From Strongylocentrotus droebachiensis (taxonomy: Eukaryota > Echinodermata > Echinoidea > Camarodonta > Strongylocentrotidae), in NCBI GenBank assembly GCA_035222895.1, contig JAVYIG010000597.1:1-64000 (forward strand): a stretch of DNA of 64,000 nucleotides, given 5' to 3'. Numbering within the stretch: the stretch's first letter is position 1; each line of letters begins with the position of its first letter. The notes under the pieces are model-generated. The model searched no databases, was not told where the DNA came from, and saw nothing but the letters and a program-made list of their open reading frames with translations. Below are positions 51,701 to 56,107 of this stretch, piece by piece. Position numbers and translations under genes: made by a program.

Positions 51701-54700
51701 TGTTCAACCACCATGTGTTTTATATCCTCCATGATACCATTTATTATTACTACACTATCTTCAGAAACAATTAGGGAATCAGCTTTATGGTTCAATATTT
51801 AATTTTAGCCCATGTAGTCTTATAGTCAACAGATTCAACTAAACTACAACTCATATTTTGATACTGGTGGTAAAAGTTTGAGTCTGTATTTCCATCGTGA
51901 TAGGGAGAATGAGTTATCAATTAGATCTGAGTACAAAGGTGTGAAATAATGTTGATTCAGATCAAATCATATTTTGCAAGAGGCAGTGATGAGTGAGGGC
52001 AAGGGACTCTTTAGTGATCATATCATCTGCTGAGAATCTGGAGGGCCCTTACTAATACATTTCAACACAGAGATAAAGGTTATTCTGGCTCTTAACAGAG
52101 AACATTTTTCTGGAAACGACAGGCAATAGTAATGGGCATAGTGTCAGTATGTAATATATATTGTAAAGAAACTTTTTATTAAAATGAAGCGTATATAAAC
52201 ACATGTGTCTTTACACATAGAATGGACCCATGGAGCAAGGCATCTCGCCCGAAGAAGCCAATGTTAGACTACAAGTCTTTCAGGTAAGCAGAAGTTTTCA
52301 GTACTCTGAGATGCCAATGTTATCTGTTGTATGTGATCTTAAAAGTTCAAACCTGCAGAAATTCACTATGATAACAATGTTTAAAATCTTCCACGTAGGT
52401 TTGAACAAGTTGCAATGATATGAAATATACACATTCTGACTAACAATTTGCTATTAAAAATATTTTAATGTCGGTGACTTCCTTTTCTTTAATAATCCGA
52501 ACAGAACATGAAATAAACTGCACTACCACAACTATCCATGATTTAAAACACAGAATATTTGGGAAATGGTTCTTCCTTTACAATGTCAAAATTCAAACAG
52601 TGTTTTAGTATTCTGTATACAGAAGATTACCAACATTTTGAATTTGCCAATGGTCATTAAGACAGGACCTCCGACGTTACAACTTTTACAACTTTTACAT
52701 TGATTTTGATTTACAGACTAGATTTGATGACCTGTTGCGAAGATACAACACCTATTCAGCTGGGGAGCAGCTGTTTGGTCTCCCTGTGACTGATTACCCA
52801 GCCCTGATGAAGACCAAGAAAGAACTCAACCTCCTGCAGAAGCTCTATGGCCTCTACAATGATGTCATTGACAACGTCAATGGTTACTATGATATCCTGT
52901 GGAGTGAAGTGGATATCGATGCAATCAATCAAGAGCTAGTTGATTTCCAGAACAGGTTTGTGTCCGATACCTTATAATTCAACCTAAATGTACCTCATCT
53001 ATTATAATTGCATGATTATAGGCATGTTTGAGCAATATCTCTGATACTTTCATTGTCCATAATAATTTATCAACAAAAGTATTTACCTAAATTTTGGGAG
53101 CAATTATGAAAAAATGCACCTTCTTATATCACTTTTTCATAAATGCCTGTACCAAATCTGGTAAACAAATCCATTTTTCTCTGAAGTTACAAAAATGGAT
53201 TTAGCTCCTTTTGGAATCAAACTCTTCATATAGTGATTGATTTCAAATATCTAAATATGAGTAATTTTAATTATTACCAATGCTGCTTGAATGGTTGTAA
53301 CAAATGAAATATGATTTTATGTAATGGAGCTCATGTATATGTAAACATGCACAATTCAGCATATTAGCTGCGAGGTATTGCTTTTTAATAACACCATTAT
53401 TGAATTGAATTGAATCTCTGTTTCTTTTCCTCAAACCCTTTTCTCCTTGTATTCATATGAGAGGAATTAAATTTTTGTTGTACTCATTTGTCCACGTGGG
53501 TGATGTGTATTCATACTTAACTCGATCAGATGCCGCAAGCTTCCAAAGGGTCTCAAGGACTGGCAGGCTTTCCTTGAACTCAAGAAGACCATTGATGACT
53601 TCAACGAGACTTGTCCTCTGCTGGAACTCATGGCAAACAAGGCCATGAAAGATCGCCACTGGGAGCGCATCACCAACGTCACCGGACACAAGTTTGAGAT
53701 CGACTCGGATACCTTCTGTTTGCGTAACATCATGGAAGCCCCACTGCTGCGTAGCAAGGAGGATATTGAGGTAATGATATGGCTGTATTATGACAATGGA
53801 TTGCATAATGTATACTTCTTGATTCCAAATTTGTGTTAAACATAAAGAAACCTATTAATGTTAATTTGGATGTATGTAATCTGCACAAACAGTGAAGCAA
53901 CATTACCCTGTACTTAAGGTATTACAAAGTTTTGGTATGGGGTCATGAATTTGGTTCAAATGAACATATTGGAAGCATATACTATCCTACAAATATTCAG
54001 TGATCGTTGTCGCGGTTGAAATCGAGTCTAAAGTTATGAAATTGTAAATAATTAACTCTTTATGTTGTATAGCTCCCTCTCAAGGTCAATATATTAATTA
54101 AGCTATAAAACAATGTTTCTTGACTAAAATCGACCGATAAGCTACATGTATTCCGGTTTGGAAATTATATATCACAACTACATATTCTGAGATTTTCATG
54201 GTCGCAGCTACCATTGTACGGCCGTAGGCGCTTTTTGAAATTTATCAAAATTTACCGGGAGCACCGGTAAATTTTTATATTCAATTTCAACAGAAATGTT
54301 TTAGGGGCTAAATTTTCTAGTGCTTATAATACATCCACATGGGCATCCAAATATATCAAAATTGTAAAGAATCACTATCCACCCTAGTCCAAGCTAGGGT
54401 CCAACGTCTGGATGAACTATAGCCTGATAAATAGATAGATAGACTATCCACCCAATTTTCAACATTTCCCAAAACTTTGTATTACCTTTAATTCATCTAA
54501 TATGATTTTTTTTTTTAAATACAGTATTTTTGATATTTGCATTCATGCTTTTCACCAAATTAACCAACCATTCGCATTAAAACATCCATTATATTTATGA
54601 GGAAGCTTATATTCAGATTCAGATTAATTTTATTGGTCCATTTGGAAATTCAGTTTGTCGGCATTACATAGAGCACATGAACAAAATACAATATCATACA

Positions 54701-55665
54701 CAATTTGTGGTTCGTGTCAGTTTTATTGAACAAAGATCTCAGGCCTGTAGTAAAATCATGCAAACCATTACCAGTTTGATGTACCTGCTTTTTTTTCTTC
54801 TCATTCTTTAGGATATTTGCATCTCAGCAACCAAAGAGAAGGACATTGAGGCTAAACTGGCTCAAGTGATCAGCGAATGGAACAACCAAGCTCTGTCCTT
54901 TGCAAACTTCAAGACAAGAGGAGAGCTGCTTCTGAAGGGAGCTGAGACCTCCGAGATTGTAGCACTGATGGAGGACAGTCTCATGGTCCTTGGATCACTC
55001 CTCAGCAATAGGTATGCCATGTATCCCATTTGCAAGAACTATGTCATCCTATTTGTTAATACAGTTTCTTCAATTCCATGTATAGAACCAGAATTAAATT
55101 GATAAGTGCTGTTTTGATTTTAGTTTTTAATTCTTTATTTTCTATCATCTCCAGGAAACTAAATTTTGTGTGTAACATGGGATGGGATGTTAAAGTCTTG
55201 GTCATTCTCTTCTGTTTTGGTGATTAGAGAATTTACAAAGACCTAATTTTACTGTACATCCTTATTCGATTTAGATATGATGATAGCAACTGTACAAATT
55301 GCAAGGGATTATCCAGTAGTGAAAGGATTGCAAGGGCTATGTTCAGCTTATTTCATTCTTCAGTCAAAATTGACTACATATTTCTTCCAAAACAAAATTG
55401 GAATAAATGTTAATCCAATGAATTTTTTCCAAAATAATTCACTTAAGAATGACATCCATTTCAGTATTTAGATCAAGAATATATTTATTCAAATCTATTT
55501 TGACCTAACAGATACAACGCACCTTTCAAGAAGAAAATCCAAAATTGGGTACAGAAGCTTTCCAATTCATCTGACATCATAGAGAACTGGATGAACACAC
55601 AGAACCTGTGGGTCTACCTTGAAGCTGTATTTGTTGGTGGAGACATTGCCAAGCAGCTACCTCAG
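2014..55665 (+). CDS. DNAH5: Axonemal outer-arm dynein heavy chain, DNAH5/DNAH8 class, 5' 32 exons (3' end outside window)
   Basis: Encodes the N-terminal ~1651 residues of a ciliary outer-arm dynein heavy chain, the ATP-driven motor of cilia and sperm tails. I joined 32 exons by GT/AG sites and codon phase; they total 4953 nt (1651 codons) with no stop or phase clash. Family hallmarks from my memory of DNAH5/DNAH8 are dense: [79 protein letters not shown]. The region is the tail (DHC_N1, roughly residues 190-790) and the start of the linker (DHC_N2, from about 1370); AAA domains, stalk and microtubule-binding domain lie downstream. The start ATG at 2014 is preceded by an in-frame TAA at 1969-1971. 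Intron 14 is enlarged to 22 kb by a transposon; the ORF itself shows no damage. DNAH5 versus DNAH8 is not distinguished; an invertebrate may have one pre-duplication copy. Confidence 0.96.
2581..3495 (+). mobile_element. Truncated LINE (jockey/CR1-like RT C-terminus) in intron 1
   Basis: Two frames together carry RT C-terminal signatures: [32 protein letters not shown], then [32 protein letters not shown] and LTMLFKIN. A frameshift separates them. The 3' end is a short AGATGTAGATGTAGATGG tail, typical for this class. 5' truncated and inactive. Confidence 0.85.
3496..4345 (+). repeat. Poly-C-containing tandem repeat and adjacent foldback in intron 1
   Basis: Three copies of a ~110-150-bp unit (GCGTTGACTGG..., CCATTCGTC, then a poly-C run) lie in 3496-3985, interspersed with copies of ATTTATAATAGAA. 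4020-4345 contains an inverted repeat (AATATCCATTTCTTTCTATG at about 4130 against its complement near 4295). Confidence 0.75.
4417..4551 (+). CDS. DNAH5: Dynein exon 2
   Basis: Residues 51-95, acceptor ttgtag, donor gtaaat, phase 0 at both ends. [15 protein letters not shown] resembles the conserved N-terminal helix of DNAH5/8. Confidence 0.88.
4552..5481 (+). other. Introns 2 and 3
   Basis: Ordinary AT-rich intron DNA on either side of exon 3; nothing else recognised. Confidence 0.6.
4992..5079 (+). CDS. DNAH5: Dynein exon 3
   Basis: Residues 96-125, acceptor tttttcag, donor gtaggt, ends in phase 1. Encodes [17 protein letters not shown], comparable to the 'LRHLMFYYQ' stretch of DNAH5. Confidence 0.82.
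5482..5627 (+). CDS. DNAH5: Dynein exon 4
   Basis: Residues 125-173, acceptor gttcag, donor gtatgt. Encodes [20 protein letters not shown], the counterpart of the LTGVCVFFIRT motif of DNAH5. Phase 1 in, phase 0 out. Confidence 0.88.
5770..5880 (+). mobile_element. Possible retroposon 3' end in intron 4
   Basis: GCAGGGCTCTCTGGGAGAGC, AATGAGACCACCCTGTTG and AAATAAAACTG are followed by (TAA)n and (TGAA)n. This looks like a LINE/SINE 3' tail. The rest of intron 4 (5628-6545) is AT-rich with an (AT)n run at 6218-6243. Confidence 0.4.
6546..6747 (+). CDS. DNAH5: Dynein exon 5
   Basis: Residues 174-241, acceptor acttacag, donor gtatgc, phase 0 in and 1 out. [18 protein letters not shown] begins the tail domain; the end ([10 protein letters not shown]) matches the family's 'EGFVNVLSG' position. 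Confidence 0.88.
7020..7430 (+). mobile_element. Degenerate LINE ORF2 C-terminal remnant in intron 5
   Basis: Frames give pieces such as [20 protein letters not shown] and then [20 protein letters not shown], like the region after the RT domain in L1/Tx1- or CR1-type elements. Stops and frameshifts interrupt it. Confidence 0.4.
7744..7907 (+). CDS. DNAH5: Dynein exon 6
   Basis: Residues 241-295, acceptor attttcag, donor gtacag, phase 1 in and 0 out. Ends [13 protein letters not shown], equivalent to 'MKVWIKQTEQ' of DNAH5. Confidence 0.9.
8300..8476 (+). CDS. DNAH5: Dynein exon 7
   Basis: Residues 296-354, acceptor atgatag, donor gttaca, phase 0/0. Contains [10 protein letters not shown] and [11 protein letters not shown], diagnostic for the DHC_N1 tail. 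Confidence 0.95.
9195..9308 (+). CDS. DNAH5: Dynein exon 8
   Basis: Residues 355-392, acceptor atgcag, donor gtaagc, phase 0/0. Contains [20 protein letters not shown], one of the best conserved tail motifs of outer-arm dyneins. Confidence 0.97.
9886..9993 (+). CDS. DNAH5: Dynein exon 9
   Basis: Residues 393-428, acceptor ctatag, donor gtatga, phase 0/0. Encodes [20 protein letters not shown] and TSLFIK, as in DNAH5. Confidence 0.95.
10092..10560 (+). mobile_element. One-armed copy of the TACACTGTTGGTC foldback family in intron 9
   Basis: Starts ACACTGTTGGTCATAATGG and matches the left half and centre of the complete foldback at 36157-36702 (shared GTGACTGCTAAAGCATGTG-like and GGGGGCTAGGGTA segments). 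The right arm is missing or replaced. Confidence 0.7.
10760..11008 (+). CDS. DNAH5: Dynein exon 10
   Basis: Residues 429-511, acceptor tttgcag, donor gtatgt, phase 0/0. Contains [14 protein letters not shown] and [15 protein letters not shown]. Confidence 0.97.
11009..11394 (+). other. Intron 10
   Basis: Plain AT-rich intron; nothing seen. Confidence 0.55.
11395..11592 (+). CDS. DNAH5: Dynein exon 11
   Basis: Residues 512-577, acceptor gttacag, donor gtgggt, phase 0/0. [17 protein letters not shown] and [10 protein letters not shown] follow the family pattern. Confidence 0.96.
11680..12237. mobile_element. Nearly perfect palindromic MITE (558 bp) with TTAA duplication in intron 11
   Basis: Ends are AGGGAAAGTCCACCCCAGG and its inverse, flanked by TTAA (11676-11679 and 12238-12241). 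The two arms of about 270 bp pair almost perfectly around position 11950. The TTAA target suggests a Kolobok- or piggyBac-type MITE. ORFs on both strands here are products of the palindrome. Confidence 0.88.
12550..12626 (+). CDS. DNAH5: Dynein exon 12
   Basis: Residues 578-603, acceptor tttgcag, donor gtaaca, phase 0 in and 2 out. Encodes [20 protein letters not shown]. Confidence 0.93.
13019..13112 (+). CDS. DNAH5: Dynein exon 13
   Basis: Residues 603-634, acceptor cttgtcag, donor gtatca, phase 2 in and 0 out. Encodes [16 protein letters not shown], matching 'KFERLNIPNLGIDDKY'. Confidence 0.94.
13400..13519 (+). CDS. DNAH5: Dynein exon 14 (last exon before the giant transposon)
   Basis: Residues 635-674, acceptor attccag, donor gtacac, phase 0/0. 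Contains [20 protein letters not shown]. The donor is only 34 bp upstream of the transposon's left end. Confidence 0.95.
13548..13553 (+). repeat. Left target-site duplication AATAAG
   Basis: Six bases directly outside the left terminus (TACGGAG...), identical to 35392-35397 outside the right terminus. Confidence 0.93.
13590..14404 (+). repeat. Palindromic 21-bp minisatellite, left arm (~39 units)
   Basis: Tandem units of about 21 bp of the form TATCTCGTTTTAATGAGATAG. Each unit contains an imperfect to perfect 18-bp palindrome (ATCTCGTT/AACGAGAT). Variants switch between TTTTAATGAG, TAAAACGAC and TAAAACGAG cores; occasional 22-bp units add one T (AGTTATC). It sits directly inside the transposon terminus, where subterminal transposase-binding repeats occur in other DNA transposons; that role is inference. 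Confidence 0.95.
14405..16826 (+). other. Left-arm non-coding body
   Basis: No convincing gene. Contains palindromic GC-rich DNA near 14505-14545, many TAGATCTA repeats (14750-15200), a dispersed repeat (15208-15600), AT-rich DNA, and a short retroposon-like segment with (TAA/ATT)n ends (about 16180-16345). All are shared with the other arm. Confidence 0.6.
16827..17139 (+). pseudogene. Left-arm copy of the small multi-exon ORF, 5' truncated
   Basis: Contains the counterparts of the right-arm segments 31782-31696 (here 16827-16913) and 31504-31470 (here 17105-17139) with the same splice signals. The preceding segment is lost: near 16540-16560 only CCAGAGTTTCCAAG remains and its donor reads gtatga instead of gtaaga. 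Confidence 0.35.
17339..19225 (+). other. Transposon interior between left arm and HECT exon
   Basis: Non-coding apart from a decayed mariner end (18091-18370). It has poly-A, poly-C and (TTTTG)n tracts; no further exon of the HECT gene could be identified with confidence. Confidence 0.5.
18091..18370 (-). mobile_element. Decayed mariner-type transposon end
   Basis: Starts after a TA dinucleotide with CGAGGTGTGTCAGAAAAGTT, a typical mariner terminal sequence. On the minus strand, fragments [12 protein letters not shown] and a degenerate 'GDYFEGDN'-like end match the C-terminus of mariner transposases. Only one end is evident and frames are broken. Confidence 0.6.
19250..23593 (+). CDS. SAM-like/HECT-domain E3 ubiquitin-ligase-type protein encoded by the transposon
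   Basis: Two exons: 19226-19354 (ATG at 19250, donor gtagct) and 21407-23593 (acceptor tctcag), both phase 0, giving 763 residues. Residues ~6-60, split by the intron, look like a SAM-type helical bundle ([19 protein letters not shown] ... [20 protein letters not shown]). Residues ~117-205 form a small domain containing [12 protein letters not shown] and [11 protein letters not shown], which I know from fish and invertebrate proteins annotated 'G2/M phase-specific E3 ligase-like'. A Gln/Asn/Thr-rich linker (~310-400) contains ~15-residue tandem repeats ([15 protein letters not shown]). The HECT domain (~430-763) has [16 protein letters not shown] and the catalytic-type Cys729 in [11 protein letters not shown]. 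Expected chemistry is ubiquitin thioester transfer to a substrate, perhaps serving the transposon; substrate unknown. Exon 19226 is open upstream of the ATG, so a further 5' exon is possible. It converges with the transposase gene. Confidence 0.88.
20318..21021. mobile_element. TTAA-flanked MITE, 704 bp, in the HECT gene intron
   Basis: Begins CCCTAAAGAGGCCG and ends with the inverse CGGCCCTGTTAGGG, flanked on both sides by TTAA (20314-20317, 21022-21025). TTAA duplication with CCC-type ends suggests a piggyBac-type MITE. A poly-G tract lies at about 20356-20370. Related sequence occurs at 29110-29560 and around 36880-38880. Confidence 0.75.
22255..22500 (+). repeat. 45-bp coding tandem repeat in the HECT gene linker
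   Basis: Four to five imperfect copies encoding ~15-residue units like [15 protein letters not shown], differing by few substitutions (LQQ/LHQ, QAQ/QTQ). They keep the frame open, so copy-number change would alter only linker length. Confidence 0.9.
23594..27584 (+). other. Transposon interior between the convergent genes
   Basis: About 4 kb of AT-rich DNA without a convincing gene. It holds a LINE 3' remnant (25180-25860), poly-C tracts at about 27034-27048 and 27502-27518, and otherwise nothing I can name. Confidence 0.6.
25180..25860 (+). mobile_element. LINE reverse-transcriptase 3' remnant
   Basis: Translation with frameshifts and stops gives pieces such as [15 protein letters not shown] and [17 protein letters not shown], resembling the C-terminal end of non-LTR reverse transcriptases. 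A CT-rich stretch and a TTAAATAAATTCAATCAAT tail follow. Confidence 0.45.
27585..30735 (-). CDS. IS3/integrase-type DDE transposase of the giant element
   Basis: Two exons on the minus strand: 30735-29914 (274 codons, donor CAG|gtgagc) and 27914-27585 (109 codons and TAA, acceptor ttttacag), both phase 0, giving 383 residues. Residues ~5-45 look like a helix-turn-helix ([20 protein letters not shown]). The rve-type catalytic core has HVDGYDKL (D131), RADRGTEN (D190) and SNQRIEYWW (E228), a DDE triad with 37 residues between the last D and E. The C-terminal exon gives [14 protein letters not shown], as in IS3-family and related domesticated integrases. An in-frame stop just upstream of ATG 30735 supports the start. 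It should cut and join the element's TACGGAG ends. No frameshift or stop is seen. The 2-kb intron holds nested repeats. Confidence 0.92.
28735..29885. repeat. Foldback of GGCATC/GATGCC short repeats in the transposase intron
   Basis: 28735-28965 is packed with variants of CATCATTTGGGCATCA. 29605-29885 is packed with the inverse TGATGCCAAATGATG. Between them is a fragment of the poly-G/MITE family (29110-29560). The pair forms an inverted repeat of tandem repeats. Confidence 0.7.
30736..31270 (+). other. Region upstream of the transposase gene
   Basis: Between ATG 30735 and the right arm; candidate promoter DNA for the transposase. It contains degenerate GCTGATGCTAATGCTGATC repeats, ATA/ATT-rich DNA and two copies of a GTTACCATGGCAACACA motif (about 31074 and 31198). 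No further ORF is supported. Confidence 0.4.
31470..32102 (-). CDS. Putative small multi-exon ORF in the right arm (unknown protein)
   Basis: Three segments join in phase on the minus strand: 32102-32050 (acceptor ccctcag, donor gtaaga), 31782-31696 (acceptor atcttag, donor gtacgt) and 31504-31470 (acceptor tttttag, TGA stop). The joined end reads [27 protein letters not shown] ... [14 protein letters not shown] do not recognise it. The first segment may extend to 32152 (acceptor tcttcag) in another frame, and no start codon is identified. It lies upstream of the transposase in the same orientation, so these could be 5' exons of a longer transposon transcript. The splice sites and phase match are suggestive only. 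Confidence 0.35.
34478..35358 (-). repeat. Palindromic 21-bp minisatellite, right arm (~42 units)
   Basis: Same unit family as the left-arm array in inverted orientation. The order of unit variants partly differs from the left array, so the arrays evolve by slippage or unequal exchange while the rest of the arms stay alike. Confidence 0.95.
35392..35397 (+). repeat. Right target-site duplication AATAAG
   Basis: Six bases directly after the right terminus (...CTCCGTA), identical to 13548-13553. This fixes the element boundaries to the base. Confidence 0.93.
35398..35776 (+). other. Intron 14 sequence downstream of the transposon
   Basis: 379 bp of original intron between the right TSD and exon 15, ending in a T-rich run and the acceptor aattag. 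Before the insertion intron 14 would have been only about 0.4 kb. Confidence 0.7.
35777..35912 (+). CDS. DNAH5: Dynein exon 15 (first exon after the giant transposon)
   Basis: Residues 675-720, acceptor aattag, donor gtaaga, phase 0 in and 1 out. Contains [19 protein letters not shown] and continues directly from exon 14 when compared with DNAH5, so no exon was lost in the insertion. Confidence 0.95.
36157..36702. mobile_element. Complete foldback MITE (546 bp) with TA duplication in intron 15
   Basis: Begins CACTGTTGGTCATAATGGTG and ends with the inverse, flanked by TA on both sides. Each arm of about 190 bp includes GACTGCTAAAGCATGTGTATG; the centre has GGGGGGCTAGGGTACGTCGC. TA target and end type suggest a Tc1/mariner-related MITE. 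A second, partial copy lies at 10092-10560. Confidence 0.82.
36880..38880. repeat. Nested repeats in intron 15: interrupted copy of the poly-G MITE family
   Basis: A poly-G run (36892-36919) followed by CGCGGCAAAAATTTGCATG at the left and TTTCAAAAGATGCGCAATAC, GAAAGAAAAAAGG and a poly-C run at the right resemble the two ends of the 20318-21021 element. Inside lie a GTCTCGCCTGCGTAGCAAAA repeat (about 37003-37440) and the 37859-38605 element. Confidence 0.55.
37859..38605 (+). mobile_element. Dispersed element with ~140-bp internal tandem repeats (copy 1)
   Basis: Begins ATGCCTCCGTTACGAAGTAG and ends GACGGAGGCATC...CGAAGTTCCATCTAG. The inside repeats a ~140-bp unit (GATCGCGTTATCTCAAGAAC, GATGGATTCC, GTCATGTATGTA, GGTCACGAGGTCAAAGGTC) about four times. 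A longer copy is at 45539-46502. Confidence 0.75.
38948..39135 (+). CDS. DNAH5: Dynein exon 16
   Basis: Residues 720-782, acceptor ctttcag, donor gttatt. Contains [19 protein letters not shown], the 'LFVNFDP' motif region. Confidence 0.94.
39136..39570 (+). other. Intron 16
   Basis: AT-rich intron; nothing else seen. Confidence 0.5.
39571..39768 (+). CDS. DNAH5: Dynein exon 17
   Basis: Residues 783-848, donor gtaagg, phase 0/0. Contains [19 protein letters not shown], a strong DHC_N1 end motif. The acceptor cttgaag is weak but gives the only in-frame join consistent with the family. Confidence 0.92.
40094..40313. mobile_element. Short foldback MITE in intron 17
   Basis: Begins GTAATGCCTGAGTCACACC and ends GCGTGACTGAGGCAAAAT; the arms share GCCGTTTTAACATTTATTCC. 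A poly-G run (about 40034-40046) and (GA)n lie just upstream. Confidence 0.75.
40451..40570 (+). CDS. DNAH5: Dynein exon 18
   Basis: Residues 849-888, acceptor attattag, donor gtaaga, phase 0/0. Begins [16 protein letters not shown], like 'VNDLIEFRIDAILEEM'. Confidence 0.93.
40890..41095 (+). mobile_element. LINE 3' end (ORF2 C-terminus and tail) in intron 18
   Basis: One open stretch reads [20 protein letters not shown] then HLFN and a stop. This is the usual C-terminus of CR1/L2-like ORF2 proteins. It is followed by a short 3' UTR and (TTA)n tail. Confidence 0.65.
41104..41266 (+). CDS. DNAH5: Dynein exon 19
   Basis: Residues 889-943, acceptor atccag, donor gtaaga, phase 0 in and 1 out. 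Contains [15 protein letters not shown]; the acidic, Ser-rich end is a low-conservation spacer in the family. Confidence 0.9.
41876..41997 (+). repeat. Tandem duplication copying intron end and first 41 bp of dynein exon 20
   Basis: 41876-41997 is repeated immediately as 41998-42116 with few changes. It includes the TATGACACAG acceptor and the start of exon 20 (ACACTACTGAAGTATCAGAG). The first copy has a potential donor (AAG|gtgtgc at 41994), but inclusion would shift the frame. See findings. Confidence 0.85.
42076..42259 (+). CDS. DNAH5: Dynein exon 20
   Basis: Residues 943-1004, acceptor gacacag, donor gtaagg, phase 1 in and 2 out. Contains [20 protein letters not shown], like '[20 protein letters not shown]'. 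Its first 41 bp and upstream intron are duplicated just before it (see 41876-41997). Confidence 0.9.
42260..42737 (+). other. Intron 20
   Basis: AT-rich intron; nothing else seen. Confidence 0.5.
42738..42834 (+). CDS. DNAH5: Dynein exon 21
   Basis: Residues 1004-1036, acceptor ctttcag, donor gtatgt, phase 2 in and 0 out. Ends [13 protein letters not shown], matching 'FRASVTLAIPNI'. Confidence 0.92.
43437..43682 (+). CDS. Small ORF of unknown function inside intron 21
   Basis: 81 codons starting [18 protein letters not shown], with an acidic N-terminus and a basic, Cys-containing end ([12 protein letters not shown]). It is preceded by relatively CG-rich DNA with a GAGCATGCGCAGTT motif resembling an NRF1-type site; an inverted copy of that motif lies near 45080. 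I do not recognise the protein. It could be a first exon or the remnant of a transposon gene. Confidence 0.3.
   Translation: MTESTDSEYDFDLNDKLSLLSEIGELKLFPDDSKIGIHNEFVGSIITIKTRSKMKHKCLSNDFIFGPVHCIPCRFCNVLRK
43787..44530 (+). repeat. ~420-bp tandem duplication with poly-C in intron 21
   Basis: CAGCCATTATTATTTCC, poly-C, then a body including AGACTCGATTTATCATTGTC appears twice (43787-44205 and 44208-44530). The second copy is shorter by internal deletions. Confidence 0.8.
45353..45521 (+). CDS. DNAH5: Dynein exon 22
   Basis: Residues 1037-1093, acceptor tttgaag, donor gtaaaa, phase 0 in and 1 out. Contains [20 protein letters not shown], the counterpart of 'LEDVQQTLNKAVECIISV'. Confidence 0.94.
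45539..46502 (+). mobile_element. Dispersed element with ~140-bp internal tandem repeats (copy 2)
   Basis: Same family as 37859-38605: starts TATGCCTCCGTTACGAAGTA, ends CGAAGTTCCATCTAG-like, with five to six internal units. It sits 18 bp after exon 22. Confidence 0.8.
46573..46797. mobile_element. Foldback MITE in intron 22
   Basis: Arms share TTCACAAAGGAGATTTAGGT, TTTAACCCATGGTTTAAACC and CCTCATTTACATAACCCATG, each repeated as its inverse before 46797. Confidence 0.8.
47074..47270 (+). CDS. DNAH5: Dynein exon 23
   Basis: Residues 1093-1158, acceptor aaatag, donor gtatgt, phase 1 in and 0 out. Contains [17 protein letters not shown] and [17 protein letters not shown]. Confidence 0.93.
47350..47420 (-). 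mobile_element. Possible retroposon tail (minus) in intron 23
   Basis: TTTTAAGTTTATTTGTTCC with nearby AAATTCAAG reads on the minus strand as an AATAAACTTAAAACTTGAAT tail, as at 54611 and 57590. The rest of intron 23 (to 47977) shows nothing firm. Confidence 0.35.
47978..48104 (+). CDS. DNAH5: Dynein exon 24
   Basis: Residues 1159-1201, acceptor gttcag, donor gtaaga, phase 0 in and 1 out. Ends VGVIRLYT, aligning with 'VGSIALYT'. Confidence 0.93.
48105..50054 (+). other. Intron 24 with recurring CATCTACTNTAGAT motifs
   Basis: No gene supported. Four near-palindromic motifs of the form ATCTACT(N)TAGATC occur at about 48307, 49246, 49398 and 49600. 48600-49060 has repeated CACCGTAATTTTTC segments and looks like a decayed mobile element. 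Confidence 0.45.
50055..50290 (+). CDS. DNAH5: Dynein exon 25
   Basis: Residues 1201-1279, acceptor ccttcag, donor gtagga, phase 1 in and 0 out. Contains [20 protein letters not shown], nearly identical to the human motif. Confidence 0.97.
50398..50530 (+). repeat. Short minisatellite GGTCTTTGTAGACAGGT in intron 25
   Basis: About four to five imperfect copies of an ~18-bp unit. The rest of intron 25 (50291-51025) is featureless. Confidence 0.7.
51026..51130 (+). CDS. DNAH5: Dynein exon 26
   Basis: Residues 1280-1314, acceptor ctcacag, donor gtgagt, phase 0/0. EAYSMLQKF...[12 protein letters not shown] matches 'ESYALLNRY...REEIDKVDTLHY'. Confidence 0.94.
51259..51406. mobile_element. Foldback MITE (~150 bp) in intron 26
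   Basis: GTTTCACAAAGCCTTTTTTC and TTACAAATGACAAAAATCAG are mirrored by TGTCATTTGTCACTGATGAC and AAGTTTTGTGAAACGC. Confidence 0.75.
51454..51567 (+). CDS. DNAH5: Dynein exon 27
   Basis: Residues 1315-1352, acceptor attacag, donor gtagga, phase 0/0. Contains [17 protein letters not shown]. Confidence 0.94.
52221..52283 (+). CDS. DNAH5: Dynein exon 28 (21 codons)
   Basis: Residues 1353-1373, acceptor cacatag, donor gtaagc, phase 0/0. [17 protein letters not shown] aligns with 'NGPMASGLKPQEASDRL'. Confidence 0.93.
52717..52955 (+). CDS. DNAH5: Dynein exon 29
   Basis: Residues 1374-1453, acceptor tttacag, donor gtttgt, phase 0 in and 2 out. Start of the linker region: [15 protein letters not shown] and [11 protein letters not shown]. 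Confidence 0.97.
53530..53770 (+). CDS. DNAH5: Dynein exon 30
   Basis: Residues 1453-1533, acceptor gatcag, donor gtaatg, phase 2 in and 0 out. Contains [16 protein letters not shown] and [10 protein letters not shown]. Confidence 0.97.
53918..54487. mobile_element. MITE with TTAA duplication in intron 30
   Basis: Begins GGTATTACAAAGTTTTGG and ends CCAAAACTTTGTATTACCT, flanked by TTAA (53914-53917 and 54488-54491). Arms are short; the centre is unrelated on the two sides. Confidence 0.72.
54605..54700 (-). mobile_element. Possible retroposon tail (minus) in intron 30
   Basis: ATTCAGATTCAGATTAATTTTATTGGTCC reads on the minus strand as an AATAAAAT-type end with (TGAATC)n tail; the same arrangement is at 57590. 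Confidence 0.4.
54812..55011 (+). CDS. DNAH5: Dynein exon 31
   Basis: Residues 1534-1600, acceptor tctttag, donor gtatgc, phase 0 in and 2 out. Contains [11 protein letters not shown] and [15 protein letters not shown]. Confidence 0.97.
55012..55511 (+). other. Intron 31
   Basis: AT-rich intron; nothing else seen. Confidence 0.5.
55512..55665 (+). CDS. DNAH5: Dynein exon 32 (last exon seen)
   Basis: Residues 1600-1651, acceptor ctaacag, donor gtaggt, phase 2 in and 0 out. Ends [17 protein letters not shown]. The next family segment ('EAKRF..IDKSW') is not found before 64000, so the following intron exceeds 8.3 kb. Confidence 0.97.
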
Positions 55666-56107
55666 GTAGGTACTGATACGTTAATGAAGACACTATAAGA
55701 TATAACGTTAATATTAACTACCGGTACTAGTATTTGCTGAGAATACAGACAGAATGAGTAAAAATTGTAATTGGTTGACTAGTATTCTTGTTTAGCCTGC
55801 ATTATATAGTCTGCCCGAGCTTGCATGAAATTCATCAACCACCTTTTACCAATCATCCTGTGAAAGGAAATACTTTCACTTGTAACACAACAATCTGCAT
55901 TGATACATTTGTGATTTATTTGTATTGAGTTGTTTATACGAGAATAAATTATTTAGTGCACAAATTATTTGTGCCGTTTATACAATTCTTTAAATATTTT
56001 ATATTTTACTCAATACTGAATCTCTGTTTTCATCTGTAATACTATTGTTTATTCAGAAGCAAAAGCATTTTCTTTTACAAAAGTGAGCTGATATTATCAT
56101 ACATATC

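Larger units (their letters stand above)
51568..53529 (+). other. Introns 27, 28 and 29
   Basis: AT-rich intron DNA around exons 28 and 29. Apart from a (TTTA)n run near 51588-51608, nothing was recognised. Confidence 0.5.
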